Shown here: positions 1-9,731 of the stretch, piece after piece
Position numbering within the stretch: position 1 is the first letter of the stretch
Layout of the letters: each line of letters opens with the position of its first letter
From: Unio delphinus
Lineage: Eukaryota > Mollusca > Bivalvia > Unionida > Unionidae
Assembly: GCA_029339505.1 (NCBI GenBank)
Contig: JAQISU010001239.1
Coordinates: forward strand, 4,398,501 to 4,462,500
Direction: 5' to 3'
DNA: 64,000 nucleotides
Program-made: the position numbers and the translations under genes
Notes under the pieces: generated by a model
What the model saw: only the letters and a program-made list of their open reading frames with translations
Told to the model about the DNA's origin: nothing
Databases searched by the model: none

Positions 1-750
1 GTTCGTCTTAGTAGATTCATCAATTTGTATTATGAATAGTGAATCTGGTGGTAGGCCAAAGCCTCTCCTTTTTACTGCAGTCTCTTTTAGCAGTGCAAAA
101 CTGGTCCCTTACACTGCTACACCACGGAGAACAATTTGGAATTGATACTCTGCACTTTTTGGCTGGTGCATGTTTTGCAAGCACTCAACGCAGACAGTTA
201 TCGAGTTGTTCTGCAGTAGTTGGTAAGCAAGCTGTTAGGTTTGCTTGGATGCTGTGCATCAGTTTAGTTCTTTTTATCATACAGAGGTTTCTCTTTGCAG
301 CAAATATAGGTGTAGTGTTAGGGACTGATTCGTCCGGCTGGTATATAATGCAGAAGTGATTTGATGTAAGTTCGTGGGATACAAAGGTGGACCGTATAAT
401 ATTATCATCAGGTCTATGAAAAATCCAGTCTAAAATGTGACCATGTTTATGGATGGGTTGGTTAACTGACTGTTTAAGGTTGATAACATGAATGGAATCT
501 AGGAGTTTTGATGGGTATTGGTTTCAATGACAGTTAAAGTGAAATTTGAAATCTCCAAGAATAATCAGGTTGCCACCTATCGAATTTCCATACTCGATGA
601 TATTCTGAAACTGCTCCAAAAAGAAAAATTCAGTCAGCATGTTTGTTTCTACTAGGAGGATGGCGGTAGTGGCAGACAAATGGACTGACTTACGTTTCAG
701 TGTGAGTGTTGTTTGGACTTGTTCAAACGATGGCTGGCAAAAATTAAAGG
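1..750 (-). pseudogene. Non-LTR retrotransposon endonuclease fragment
   Basis: Read on the minus strand, this stretch encodes a decayed apurinic-type endonuclease of the CR1/L2/Jockey kind. Visible pieces are a strand ending in LIILGDFKFHF near 540-590, the LDWIFHRPDDNI segment near 400-440, and SNHFCIIYQPDES near 320-360, in the order expected for the C-terminal half of the domain. Stops and frame changes show that it is dead. The reverse transcriptase that should follow lies beyond the left edge of the window. The right edge abuts the start of virus-like copy A, so this LINE probably inserted into or recombined with it. Assignment to a LINE endonuclease is fairly sure; the clade is not. Confidence 0.65.
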
Positions 751-761
751 TTGTGTTGCGT

Positions 762-869
762 TTAAAATATGGACTCGGTGATGTTGTTCAGGGCTTATTT
801 AAAAGGATAGCCCACAAAGCAGTACCGACTGCAAAACAATTATCAATAAAAGCTATTGACATAAAATAA
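762..869 (+). pseudogene. Copy A: remnant of small hydrophobic minor virion protein
   Basis: The frame here reads like the middle of the protein encoded at 53724-54157. It shares a KYGLGD.../YYGDGF... start, a GLFKRIA/GLFSRMA core and the AKQLSIKAID/AKQLGMKAID segment. It is the leftmost recognisable piece of virus-like copy A. The 5' end is lost against the LINE fragment, and the downstream part is lost with the whole major capsid gene. The function follows from the copy B homologue and remains a guess. Confidence 0.6.
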
Positions 870-929
870 AATGATGCTAAACAAGACAAGTCTTAAATAA
901 GAAGGACTCTGTCCGCGGGTGCTGTTTCC

Positions 930-1010
930 AATGTAACTAAATCATTTGGTATATTTCCACTCCTCTCGGAATATCTGAGACTTCTAGCCCCCCCCCCATT
1001 GGCCTGGAAA
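930..1010 (+). pseudogene. Copy A: remnant of pX/pVI-like protein
   Basis: A short run translating as VTKSFGIFPLLSE matches the MIKTAGIFPLFAALPG hydrophobic segment of the copy B protein at 55699-56182. It sits only about 60 bases after the minor-protein remnant. In copy B about 2 kb, including the capsid gene, lies between the two, so that interval is deleted here. Confidence 0.45.
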
Positions 1011-1046
1011 AGATATAAGATTTTCAGCGACGGTTTAATAACACCA

Positions 1047-1470
1047 ATGTCAAACTATGATTTACTCGATGCTGCTACAAGTTTAAAAAACAAGAATTTA
1101 AGAGACGTTTTTTTTAATGCCAGATCAGTTACCTTCCAGACCAAACAATATTGAAACTGGTATCATTAATCTCGATAACATGACTGGTGTATGTACTCCC
1201 TGGGTCGTATACGCGATTGGTCCACGTGGAATTGTTTATTTTCGAGTCGTACAGGTTAGCCCCGGCAAAAGAGTTTTTAAAATATGGCAGCGTAGCAGTC
1301 TGGTATTCAACATTACCAACACAGACATAAACTGACCTACCAATATGAGGCCAAGAAGCAACTGCTGTACTCATGTCTATATCGAAATCAACCAAACCAT
1401 CCCATAAAGTTGTACATGAGTACACAAGTAATCGCTATCGTTTGACGGAGATCTTATATTATAATGGTAG
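1047..1470 (+). pseudogene. Copy A: broken adenain-like cysteine protease
   Basis: The decayed counterpart of the copy B protease (56203-56646). The start MSNYDLLDAA matches MSNFDLIDAA. After a frame change near the T run at about 1109-1116, the DQLP...GIINLDN...WVVYAI...IVYF stretch follows. The catalytic histidine context GTHW has become CTPW, which alone would remove activity. The cysteine region is out of frame. The trailing SNRYR-like end aligns with the copy B end near 56610. Homology is clear and the gene is dead. Confidence 0.8.
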
Positions 1471-1524
1471 ATATACGGAAGATCTTCATCTAAGCAAAAA
1501 CTTACTGACTGAATATCAAAAGAG

Positions 1525-1987
1525 TGTGTAAAAAATCATTAGCGATGAAATATCCGAATTACTAAATCTTGCAAATGTCGATCCCAACGAAGTGGTTGTA
1601 TTTCAGGATAAGCAAGGAAACTAAAAAAAAACGAGTTATCTTTCATTGCAGGATATTATCGTCTGAATTAATGGAGCAATCGAAAACAGTATAGCCATGC
1701 AAATAACAGAAAAAATTAACCCGTTGTTTTTATGTATGTCAACAATATTGGACAATATTCCCGCTCGAGTACAAATACATGTGATGAAATGATAGGCGAG
1801 CTAAACATAAATGGAAATAAAATAGCTTTAATTGGAGATCCAGTATCCGACAAGGTCGCGGAAAACAAGGTATGTAGACGTTCATTACAGCACCATAGAC
1901 AACATTATGTACTCCATACAGTGGGGATCTTTCACTTGGGAGCGTCAAAATAACACTGTTCAAGTTACTGCAGCTGTTCGATGTATA
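1525..1987 (+). pseudogene. Copy A: 5' part of fibre-like coiled-coil gene, split by an LTR element
   Basis: The nucleotides align with 56731-57306 of copy B: the DEISELLNL...VDPNEVVVFQDKQG region near 1535-1620, then pieces around 1860-1975 that match the segment leading into the C-terminal beta-rich domain. Stops and deletions are frequent. The match ends exactly where the LTR retrotransposon begins and resumes at 11158, showing that the retroelement landed inside this already integrated gene. Confidence 0.7.
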
Positions 1988-2574
1988 TGTTAGGATTAAA
2001 GTTTTAGTAAAATTAATAAGATTGATATTTTCTTTTGAATTGAATTAAAGTAATGTTTTATTTGTTAAAAGATATTAAAGGTAATTTCATTTGTTTTTGT
2101 AACACAACTATATAGAATAGAAATGGTTGTTGAGCAAGTAAAAAAGGGCAATGTATATAACCACACTATAACTCAAGTAAAAGTAGCTAGAACATTGCCA
2201 ATATACAATGTTGTGTGAGATTGTATACGAAAAACATTATACATGAATTTTGCCTGCTCATCTATAGTTCTAAGCTACATTAGTAAGAATATGTTTCTGA
2301 CCTAGTGTTGGCATGAGTTCAATTCAGTTAATGAAGCTGAAGTAAGATTTCTCTAGACGATACAGAAACAAGATGGCTTCCAACTAACGGATATCCATAT
2401 TTGGTCTGACGTCGTTAAGGCCGGTGTAGATGATTACAGAATTGAGTCTTATGACGTAAGTAAGGTGGTTTTTACCTGTTAGAACTGGTCTCGACCGGGT
2501 TGTGGAGTTCGTAGTTTTCTGACTGATGCGTAGAAGGGTATGACCTTGTCTAACCCTGAATCTGGCCGCGAACG

Positions 2575-2582
2575 TATAAATA
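2575..2582 (+). promoter_or_regulatory. LTR TATA box
   Basis: TATAAATA lies about 25-30 bases before the first copy of the 47-base repeat. It is the likely core promoter of the element, with RNA expected to start near 2605. The same sequence recurs in the right LTR. Confidence 0.6.
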
Positions 2583-2606
2583 GAAATGCGCGAATCAGGT
2601 CAGATC

Positions 2607-2653
2607 AGTTATAACGCATTAGCAGAAAACTGACGTTGACTCTTCAATTACAG
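2607..2653 (+). repeat. 47-base LTR-internal direct repeat, copy 1
   Basis: This 47-base sequence, AGTTATAACG...TCAATTACAG, is repeated without change at 3181-3227, and at 10351-10397 and 10925-10971 in the other LTR. Copy 1 is followed by GTAGGC, which looks like a splice donor. Confidence 0.9.
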
Positions 2654-3180
2654 GTAGGCATCTGTACAAGTTATAATTTCTTGTAAGAAATAAGTATTTT
2701 TGATGATTGAGATTTTTAATGGTAAAATTGTTTTGTGTGCAACATTACTATTGAGTTCTTTGTTTATAATACATTGTAATGGAATGTTTAAATGTTCTAA
2801 AGAATTTATATTTATGTAACTTTAATTATAAAGGTTTGAATTAGTTGAATTAGCTACCAACTTCATACTTGACTTAATGTTGAAATAAAGTATTTCTTAA
2901 GTAAGAAAGAGTAATTTATAGCAATATATTCTAAATCAATATTCTTAATATTCTGTTTTAAAATGAGTAAAATGCATTAACTGTTATTACATTTAAGGCT
3001 TTTGCTATCTTGAAATTGATTGAGAATTAACTAGTAAATAATATTCTAAGGTGCAGAAGTTAATGAAGTTGGAAAGCTTAAAGATGGAAAATGTAATATG
3101 TATTTTATGAATTTTATTATAAAGTTTTAGAAGTGTTTCTAGAATGTAGTAATATATATGTGTGTTGATTATTTAAATAA

Positions 3181-3227
3181 AGTTATAACGCATTAGCAGA
3201 AAACTGACGTTGACTCTTCAATTACAG
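3181..3227 (+). repeat. 47-base LTR-internal direct repeat, copy 2
   Basis: The second identical copy. It overlaps the end of the AATAAA signal at 3176-3181 and ends in TTACAG followed by ATG, which looks like a splice acceptor. Confidence 0.9.
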
Positions 3228-3412
3228 ATGTAGCTGTTTTATCATCGTGGCGCTCTCTTTAAGAGAGCCTGACTTCTTTCTTCTTTCTCTCTCTCTTACC
3301 ATGGATATAGACGTTCCCCAACTTACGAGTAATTCCTTCTCATAGCAAGAAATGAGAAGAAGGTTATGTAAAGCTAATAACAACATACATAACAGAAACT
3401 TTTTACATAACA

Positions 3413-4005
3413 AGTGAGTGGAGAATGTTACAGATCTCTGTACCCTCTCGCAAAGCCAGCGGAGTGATTATTTCTTTGAAGGAGTGTTTATAATTACGAT
3501 TCATGGGAGAGATTGGCACTAACATATTTACGATCGTCAGACTTCATACCGCCTATGTTCGCATTTTCTTGCCTGTATCATACAGATAGCTGTTCACGTG
3601 ACTGATTCGTGATTCTACTTGCTGGAATGGCTTCACAGATTCCTAGCAATGTATATACCAGTATCTACGCGCTATCCAGCTCTAGTGACGCACACTCCAT
3701 TCGACTATGGTTCCTTGATCCTACGTAGACAACGATTGGAAACCAAATCAAGTTCTTACGCAGACGACTATCAACTCATCCCACAAAACCACGTCAGCAG
3801 CAGCACTTCAGTGACCTTCGACAGCTCATAGATTCCACAACAAAAAGTACTTTTACACGGCAAATTAACTGTGTATACATTTACTATCAACGCCCAGAAC
3901 ATTGTGAGTTAAACCGTTTAATTCAGTTAATGTGACTTATTACTATTGACATTATTCCTACGAGTGCAATTTTTCTCTGGAAACACCAGATTCTCAAGTA
4001 CAGGT
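3413..4005 (+). other. LTR element leader
   Basis: The untranslated stretch between the left LTR and gag. A TGG at 3419 could open a tRNA primer binding site six bases after the LTR, but no clear match to a tRNA 3' end is evident. A 70-codon frame at 3619-3831 has no recognisable features. Confidence 0.5.
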
Positions 4006-7000
4006 ATGTCTCTTATCACATTAGATATTTTTAAAGGTGATCAATCACAAAATCCTGTTAAATGGCTAAATCATTTTTTACAATGGGCTAATTTTTATGA
4101 TTTATCAGAAGCTAAAATTCTGAATGCTTTTCCTTTTCACCTCCAACAACATGCTAAAGTATGGTATGAATCGCTACCTGATAACGTTAGGAATAACTGG
4201 TCAAGTCTAGTAACTGCCTTTACATCTAGGTTTCACACTGACGATATCATTTTAGATCTATCAATTTTACAAACTCGACAAGAATCGTCTGAAACAGTTT
4301 TGGACTATTTAACTCGTCTATTACAAATTGCAAATAATCAAACTATCTCAGATGAAATATTGTTAGCAGTTGCATTACAAGGTTTAAAACCAGCTATTAA
4401 ACAAATCGTAATGAATAAAAATCCAACAAATATGGATGATTTACGACAAGCCGCAAATCTAGCAGAGAAATCTCTTGTCGCAACTGAGAATGATGATTGG
4501 TCAACACTTAACACAATTTTAGAAGAACTTAAACATCTTAAAGATGAAATTAAAGCAGTCAGCTCAGAACAGAACACAGAAAACAATGTACATGTATTAT
4601 CTCAACCCTTCGTACGTGCCAAAAACAAACCATTTCGGCTGCATTGCAATAATTCTCATCATTATACATCGTCTTCTCAGACAGTTAATTTTCCAAACTA
4701 TTTCTCCAGTTCAGTACATAAATCTAGCGATAACAATACATATCAGTTACCTACTCGGGCTGCGCGCTACCAGCCACAACTACATAGTCGTAAGCCATTT
4801 TGTCTCAGATGTGGTATTTGTTTTCAATCACACGGAAGATTATGTCCTGCGCTCGATAGAAAGTGTTACTTGTGTCACAAAACAGGTCATTTTGCACGAG
4901 TATGCTTTACCCCACAACAACAATATAAATTCGCGCCAAATCAAAGGTTACAACCTTGCCACAAACAAACTCGAGAACCACAAATCACATTAGTCACACC
5001 TATTCACAAAAATCTTGTTCCTCTTTCTGTTAAAAACAAAATCACGAATGCATTAGCTGACACAGGCGCGTCTATTTCGGCCATCAACTTAAAATTTCTT
5101 TCTCGCGCAGGATTCAATTCTCGTCAAATTCAACCTTCAAATCTTAATAATATTATCGCAGCAGGGGGCGAAAGTCACGAAATTTTTGGAATGATACCAC
5201 TTAATTTGAAAATAGGAGGTGTAAGTTTTTCTCATACATTTCACGTCATTCCGGCCCTACATAATTCAGTCATTCTCGGATTAGATTTCTTAAGTAAATA
5301 CAAAGCAGTAGTGAATCTAGATACACAAACGCTCTCTTTGCTAGACGATACGGTAATTATCAATCTGATACGTACTGAGTCAGGATTAGCACGTGTAAAC
5401 AGAAGCACTACGGTTCCACCAAACTCTTGTTGTTCCATTCCTATTCATATCAGTAAAATCAAAAAAGGGACACCTGTTTTACTAGAACCATCTCATAATA
5501 TGTCAAACTCCACATTTTTGACAGCTAGAACAATTGTAACGGTTTCGAAAAATAACTTTGTTCAGATCTTGAATCCTACTTCACAAGCTATAGACATACA
5601 GGCAAATACCGTACTAGCTTATGTAGATGTACTACACCCACAAACCATATTTACTGTTAGTGAGGACACTTATGACAAGAATATCACATTTGATACACCT
5701 GACATTGTGGACACACAAACTAGTACATCTCGAGAACCAATTAATTTTGATTTACACTCTTCAGATTTGTCAGAAAATCAAAAACAAGAACTTCAATTAT
5801 TTTTGAATAAACATAGGGATGTGTTTGCCTTGAACTTAGAAGAATTAGGAAGTACTACAGTATTTACTCATCGAATAGAGACAGGTGATTCCATGCCAAT
5901 TCGTTGTCAACCTTATCGTGCGTCTCCGCACATCAATAAAGAAATTGACAGACAGGTAGATGAATTATTAGAACACCAACTAATTGAACCCAGTTCTTCT
6001 AGCTATGCATCTCCAGTTGTTTTAGTCAAAAAGAAAAATGGGGAATATCGTTTTGCCATTGACTATCGGAAACTTAATCAAGTGACACAACCAATGACAT
6101 TCCCTCTTCCAAGATTAGAAGATGTAATTGATGCAGTTGGACAAACTAAACCATGTCTTTTCAGTACATTAGATTTAAACTCAGCATTTTGGCAAATTAA
6201 AATGGATCCAGAGACAAAACATAAGAGCTCTTTCATAACATCACGTGGTCTTTACCAATGGAATGTAATGCCGTATGGACTCAGAAATGCGCCCGCCACA
6301 TATTGCATTCTTTTAGGTCATGTACTTAGAGGTATACCATGGTCAACATGTCTTGCATACATAGATGACATTATTATTTTTTCCAATTCATTTGAAGAAC
6401 ACTTAGCACACCTTGAACTTATTTTTGATCGATTACGTCAGGCAAACTTGACACTCAAACCATCAAAATGTGTATTCGCAGCATCTGAAGTTATTTATCT
6501 TGGTCATAAATTCTCAACAAAAGGAATTAAAGTAGATGAGTCCAAAATTGACACAGTTACACAGTTTCCTGTTCCAAAAACACAGAAAGATGTTAGGAGT
6601 TTTCAAGGGTTGTGCAATTATTACAGAAAATTTGTCCAAGGATATTCTACAATAGCAACACCTTTAAATAAATTATTGACAAAAGACAGTTCATTTCTTT
6701 GGACAGACAAGTGTCAAAAAGCATTTGAAACTCTTAAGACAGCCTTGACCACAGCTCCTATCTTGGCTTATCCTGATTTTAATAAACCATTTAGACTCAC
6801 ATGTGATGCCAGTGGTACAGCTCTAGGTTATATTTTGTCTCAGTTAGGGACAGACGACAAAGAGCATGTCATTGCTTATGGTGGACGAACATTAACAAAT
6901 GCTGAAAGACAATGGTCAGTAACTGAACAGGAGTGTTTAGCGGTATTAGAAGGTATCCGAACATATCATGTTTACCTATCACATCAGAAATTTACTGTCA

Positions 7001-8130
7001 TTACAGATCACAAGGCATTAGTTTGGCTAAAGACAGTTAAACACACTTCGAATAGACTAATTCGTTGGTCACTTCGCTTACAGGAATACGATTTTGATAT
7101 CGTATACACTCCAGGTCATAAAAACACAAATGCAGATGCACTCTCACGTCGAAACTACGACCAAACTGCTAAGACTGACAGCCAATTAGAGAAATCTCCA
7201 GCATACACTAACACTCAGGCTCAGTTAGAATCATCAGTACACTCCATTCAAGAAGAAATGACAGAAGTTACATTCTTTTACGATAAGGAAAATACTACTA
7301 ACCTATTTCCACTACAGATTAATGATAACATACCTAGCAGTAGTTCTGAAGAATTACCGGATATCGCCCAATATCAGCGCGAGTGCCCTGATTTTAAGGA
7401 CATGTATGTTTACTTAGAACAAGGAATATTACCAGAAAACACTCGTCGCGCAACAGCTATTCCATATGAAGCAAATCAATATGAACTAATCAATGGTGTC
7501 TTACATCATTTTTTCCAGCCTCGTACAAAACATAAAACTTCTCCAGATCAACTCATAAAACAAGTTGCTTTACCCACAAATTTGAGACTCGATGTCCTTC
7601 GATCTTATCACGATTCAAAAGCAGGAGGTTGTCATTTTGGTGTTCAAAGAACATATCAAGCTATCAAACAGAAATATTATTGGCCTAAAATGTATCAAAA
7701 TGTGTATGATTACATTACATCATGCTCTAAATGTCAGCTCATTAAACGGGACACAAACGCACGAAAAGCTCCATTACACCCATTGCCCCCAGAAGACGTA
7801 TTCTCTAGGTGGCACATGGACATTTTGTGCATGCCAAAAAGTAAGGAAGGTTATCAATACATCTTATTGGTGACAGATAGTTTGTCACATTGGTGTGACG
7901 CCTTTCCCTTACGTTCTCAAACAGCAACGGAAATCGCCAGTGTTTTGTACAATGAGATATTTACACGTTATGGTGCACCGCGAACACTTGTCAGTGATCG
8001 TGGACGAAATTTTATGTCTCAAATTGTACTCGCAGAGAACGTTTCTCAGGCATTAAAAGAAGCATTTCACAGAAAACGCAAACAATCAAACACACGTCGC
8101 AAACGACGAAGTCGAATATTTCGTAATTGA
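4006..8130 (+). CDS. Gag-Pol polyprotein of Ty3/gypsy-type retrotransposon, integrase truncated
   Basis: A single frame of about 1374 residues; I chose the ATG at 4006 (MSLITLDIF) because the open frame before it has no ATG. In order it has a Ty3-type gag capsid region, a zinc knuckle CYLCHKTGHFARVC (near 4865), an aspartic protease with ADTGAS and later ILGLDF, and reverse transcriptase with LDLNSAFWQ and the active site YIDD. RNase H follows (TCDASG, TDHKAL, NADALSR), then an integrase with its HHCC zinc domain (YHDS...CHFG...CSKC). Of the integrase catalytic triad the two aspartates are present (HMDIL, VSDRG), but the glutamate and C-terminal domain are missing: after about 8025 the frame runs into a basic tail and stops. 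The protein would make virus-like particles and cDNA in the cytoplasm. Integration would need help from another copy. Confidence 0.93.
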   Translation: MSLITLDIFKGDQSQNPVKWLNHFLQWANFYDLSEAKILNAFPFHLQQHAKVWYESLPDNVRNNWSSLVTAFTSRFHTDDIILDLSILQTRQESSETVLDYLTRLLQIANNQTISDEILLAVALQGLKPAIKQIVMNKNPTNMDDLRQAANLAEKSLVATENDDWSTLNTILEELKHLKDEIKAVSSEQNTENNVHVLSQPFVRAKNKPFRLHCNNSHHYTSSSQTVNFPNYFSSSVHKSSDNNTYQLPTRAARYQPQLHSRKPFCLRCGICFQSHGRLCPALDRKCYLCHKTGHFARVCFTPQQQYKFAPNQRLQPCHKQTREPQITLVTPIHKNLVPLSVKNKITNALADTGASISAINLKFLSRAGFNSRQIQPSNLNNIIAAGGESHEIFGMIPLNLKIGGVSFSHTFHVIPALHNSVILGLDFLSKYKAVVNLDTQTLSLLDDTVIINLIRTESGLARVNRSTTVPPNSCCSIPIHISKIKKGTPVLLEPSHNMSNSTFLTARTIVTVSKNNFVQILNPTSQAIDIQANTVLAYVDVLHPQTIFTVSEDTYDKNITFDTPDIVDTQTSTSREPINFDLHSSDLSENQKQELQLFLNKHRDVFALNLEELGSTTVFTHRIETGDSMPIRCQPYRASPHINKEIDRQVDELLEHQLIEPSSSSYASPVVLVKKKNGEYRFAIDYRKLNQVTQPMTFPLPRLEDVIDAVGQTKPCLFSTLDLNSAFWQIKMDPETKHKSSFITSRGLYQWNVMPYGLRNAPATYCILLGHVLRGIPWSTCLAYIDDIIIFSNSFEEHLAHLELIFDRLRQANLTLKPSKCVFAASEVIYLGHKFSTKGIKVDESKIDTVTQFPVPKTQKDVRSFQGLCNYYRKFVQGYSTIATPLNKLLTKDSSFLWTDKCQKAFETLKTALTTAPILAYPDFNKPFRLTCDASGTALGYILSQLGTDDKEHVIAYGGRTLTNAERQWSVTEQECLAVLEGIRTYHVYLSHQKFTVITDHKALVWLKTVKHTSNRLIRWSLRLQEYDFDIVYTPGHKNTNADALSRRNYDQTAKTDSQLEKSPAYTNTQAQLESSVHSIQEEMTEVTFFYDKENTTNLFPLQINDNIPSSSSEELPDIAQYQRECPDFKDMYVYLEQGILPENTRRATAIPYEANQYELINGVLHHFFQPRTKHKTSPDQLIKQVALPTNLRLDVLRSYHDSKAGGCHFGVQRTYQAIKQKYYWPKMYQNVYDYITSCSKCQLIKRDTNARKAPLHPLPPEDVFSRWHMDILCMPKSKEGYQYILLVTDSLSHWCDAFPLRSQTATEIASVLYNEIFTRYGAPRTLVSDRGRNFMSQIVLAENVSQALKEAFHRKRKQSNTRRKRRSRIFRN

Positions 8131-9731
8131 ATTCAATACGAAATTCTAAAGAAGAAAAAAGAGAACAAATTCCTTCGTATTTGGAAGATAAAATTATAGT
8201 CCTATCGTCCATTCCATTCTTTCTTCTCATACCTTCTATTTCTCTTTTCTTCTTTCTGGCGCCAAATCTCTCAGTTCTCTTTCTTTCTCTTAAGGTATGG
8301 ATGAAATTTGGATTGGTTCGTAGGTATATGTTTCTTTTTAACTCTGAATGCAGAGTACATAGTATCAGAACAAACAACAACATAAAAACAAAACAATTTG
8401 AAACATGGGTTATCTTCAGCATCCCCCACTTTTGTATAGTTCAGCCTATAAGTGAATTCACAGTTTAAATCAGGTTTACACGGACTTGTTTAATTGAATG
8501 TATCGAATATTGTCACAGGGATGTCAAATGTAGCTACAAATTGATATTTTTTTTCACAGTTATAATACGTCTTAAAACGAATACGCGGTATAATACAGCA
8601 ATCTCATTAATGCATAGGTTTGACAATGTTTAGAGGTTTATCTCTCACGATTTCATACCATTTGTATGAAAGCATGTACCTTATGGTACTGTGTCTTGGC
8701 GCATTCGCCATAAATGATAAAATAGTCAAAATGTCCGCGCGATTACTCGACAGAGATCACGTAATGCATAGCTCTCACGACATGAGCAGCTATTGGTCTA
8801 TATACGGCCAGCTTCTGAGAAAAATTCATTTGAAAAAGATAATGGCAGTACATTCTCTTTCACGCGTCAAAGATTACGTTGATAAAACACGTACATTTCA
8901 AAGCTGCACTAGACCATAGGTACCAAACGATTAAATAATTTTCACTTACTGTTCTTAGGTAACTTCAAAGGCGTTACATATTTCACACACGCACAGGTCA
9001 AAGTTTGATTGTAAGTGAACATACATCATGGTTATTAAGGCTAATACAACATTAAATTGTCAGTTCCAAACTCTCGATATAATAAGTATTCACCTTTAAA
9101 TATGTTCTGCTAATGTTATACGAATAACATAAAAAAGAAGAAAAAAATACAGAAAAAGGACACAAAGGAAGAGTAAACTAAAACAGAAAAATACAAATAA
9201 AGATAACAAGAATTGTATGCTGTTATTTTGTTTCATAATCGTCTGATAAGCCTAGTTTAGAGGAAGGTTTTGTAGAATTATGTGTTTAATAAATATATAT
9301 ATCTTATCAAAGTATTCAATGCTGTGAAGTTTTATTCCCATTGTATTTTCTGGGGGAATTTTATCACGAATTTTGCATTATATTTTATTGTATTCTTTGG
9401 AATTTGACTGAGTATTGTGCAAAACACTTCCCATTGTGTTTGGGAATTTTATCAAATATTTTGCATTGTACTCCTCATTGTACTTTTTGAATTTGAATTG
9501 AGTATTTTGCAATGTACCTTCTCATTGTATTTTTTGGATTTTACTTGGTATTTTGCAATATATTTGCAGTGTTTACATTGTATTTTTAAACTTTGTATTT
9601 TTAAACTTTGCGTAATTGTCTCGCAATGTTTTTTTTATCATTGTATTTTTGACCTTTCATCTTGTTTGATGAATAAAATTGATTTTTCTTTTCGAGCCTC
9701 GAGGACTCGGCTCAAATTAACTAGAGGGTAT
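8131..9731 (+). other. LTR element 3' region of unknown origin
   Basis: These 1.6 kb separate the cut integrase from the right LTR. A 99-codon frame at 8620-8919 and a 113-codon frame at 8127-8468 show no family that I recognise. From about 9330 to 9660 there are degenerate repeats of about 65 bases built on ATTGTATTTTTTGG and TTTTGCA. The short purine run AGAGGG just before 9732 is a weak candidate polypurine tract. The segment may have replaced the end of integrase in a non-autonomous derivative. Confidence 0.5.

Larger units (their letters stand above)
1988..3412 (+). repeat. 5' LTR
   Basis: A 1425-base LTR with TG...CA ends. It holds a TATA box at 2575-2582, an AATAAA signal at 3176-3181 and an internal 47-base direct repeat. 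It is almost identical to the right LTR; seen differences are near 2265, 2665 and 3399. Confidence 0.93.

Noticed and set aside
39..359. 106-residue membrane protein on the plus strand
   Set aside because: It is the antisense shadow of the LINE endonuclease fragment.
8620..8919. Envelope-like gene of the LTR element
   Set aside because: The 99-codon frame has a hydrophobic stretch but no signal peptide, cleavage site or other sign of a fusion protein.
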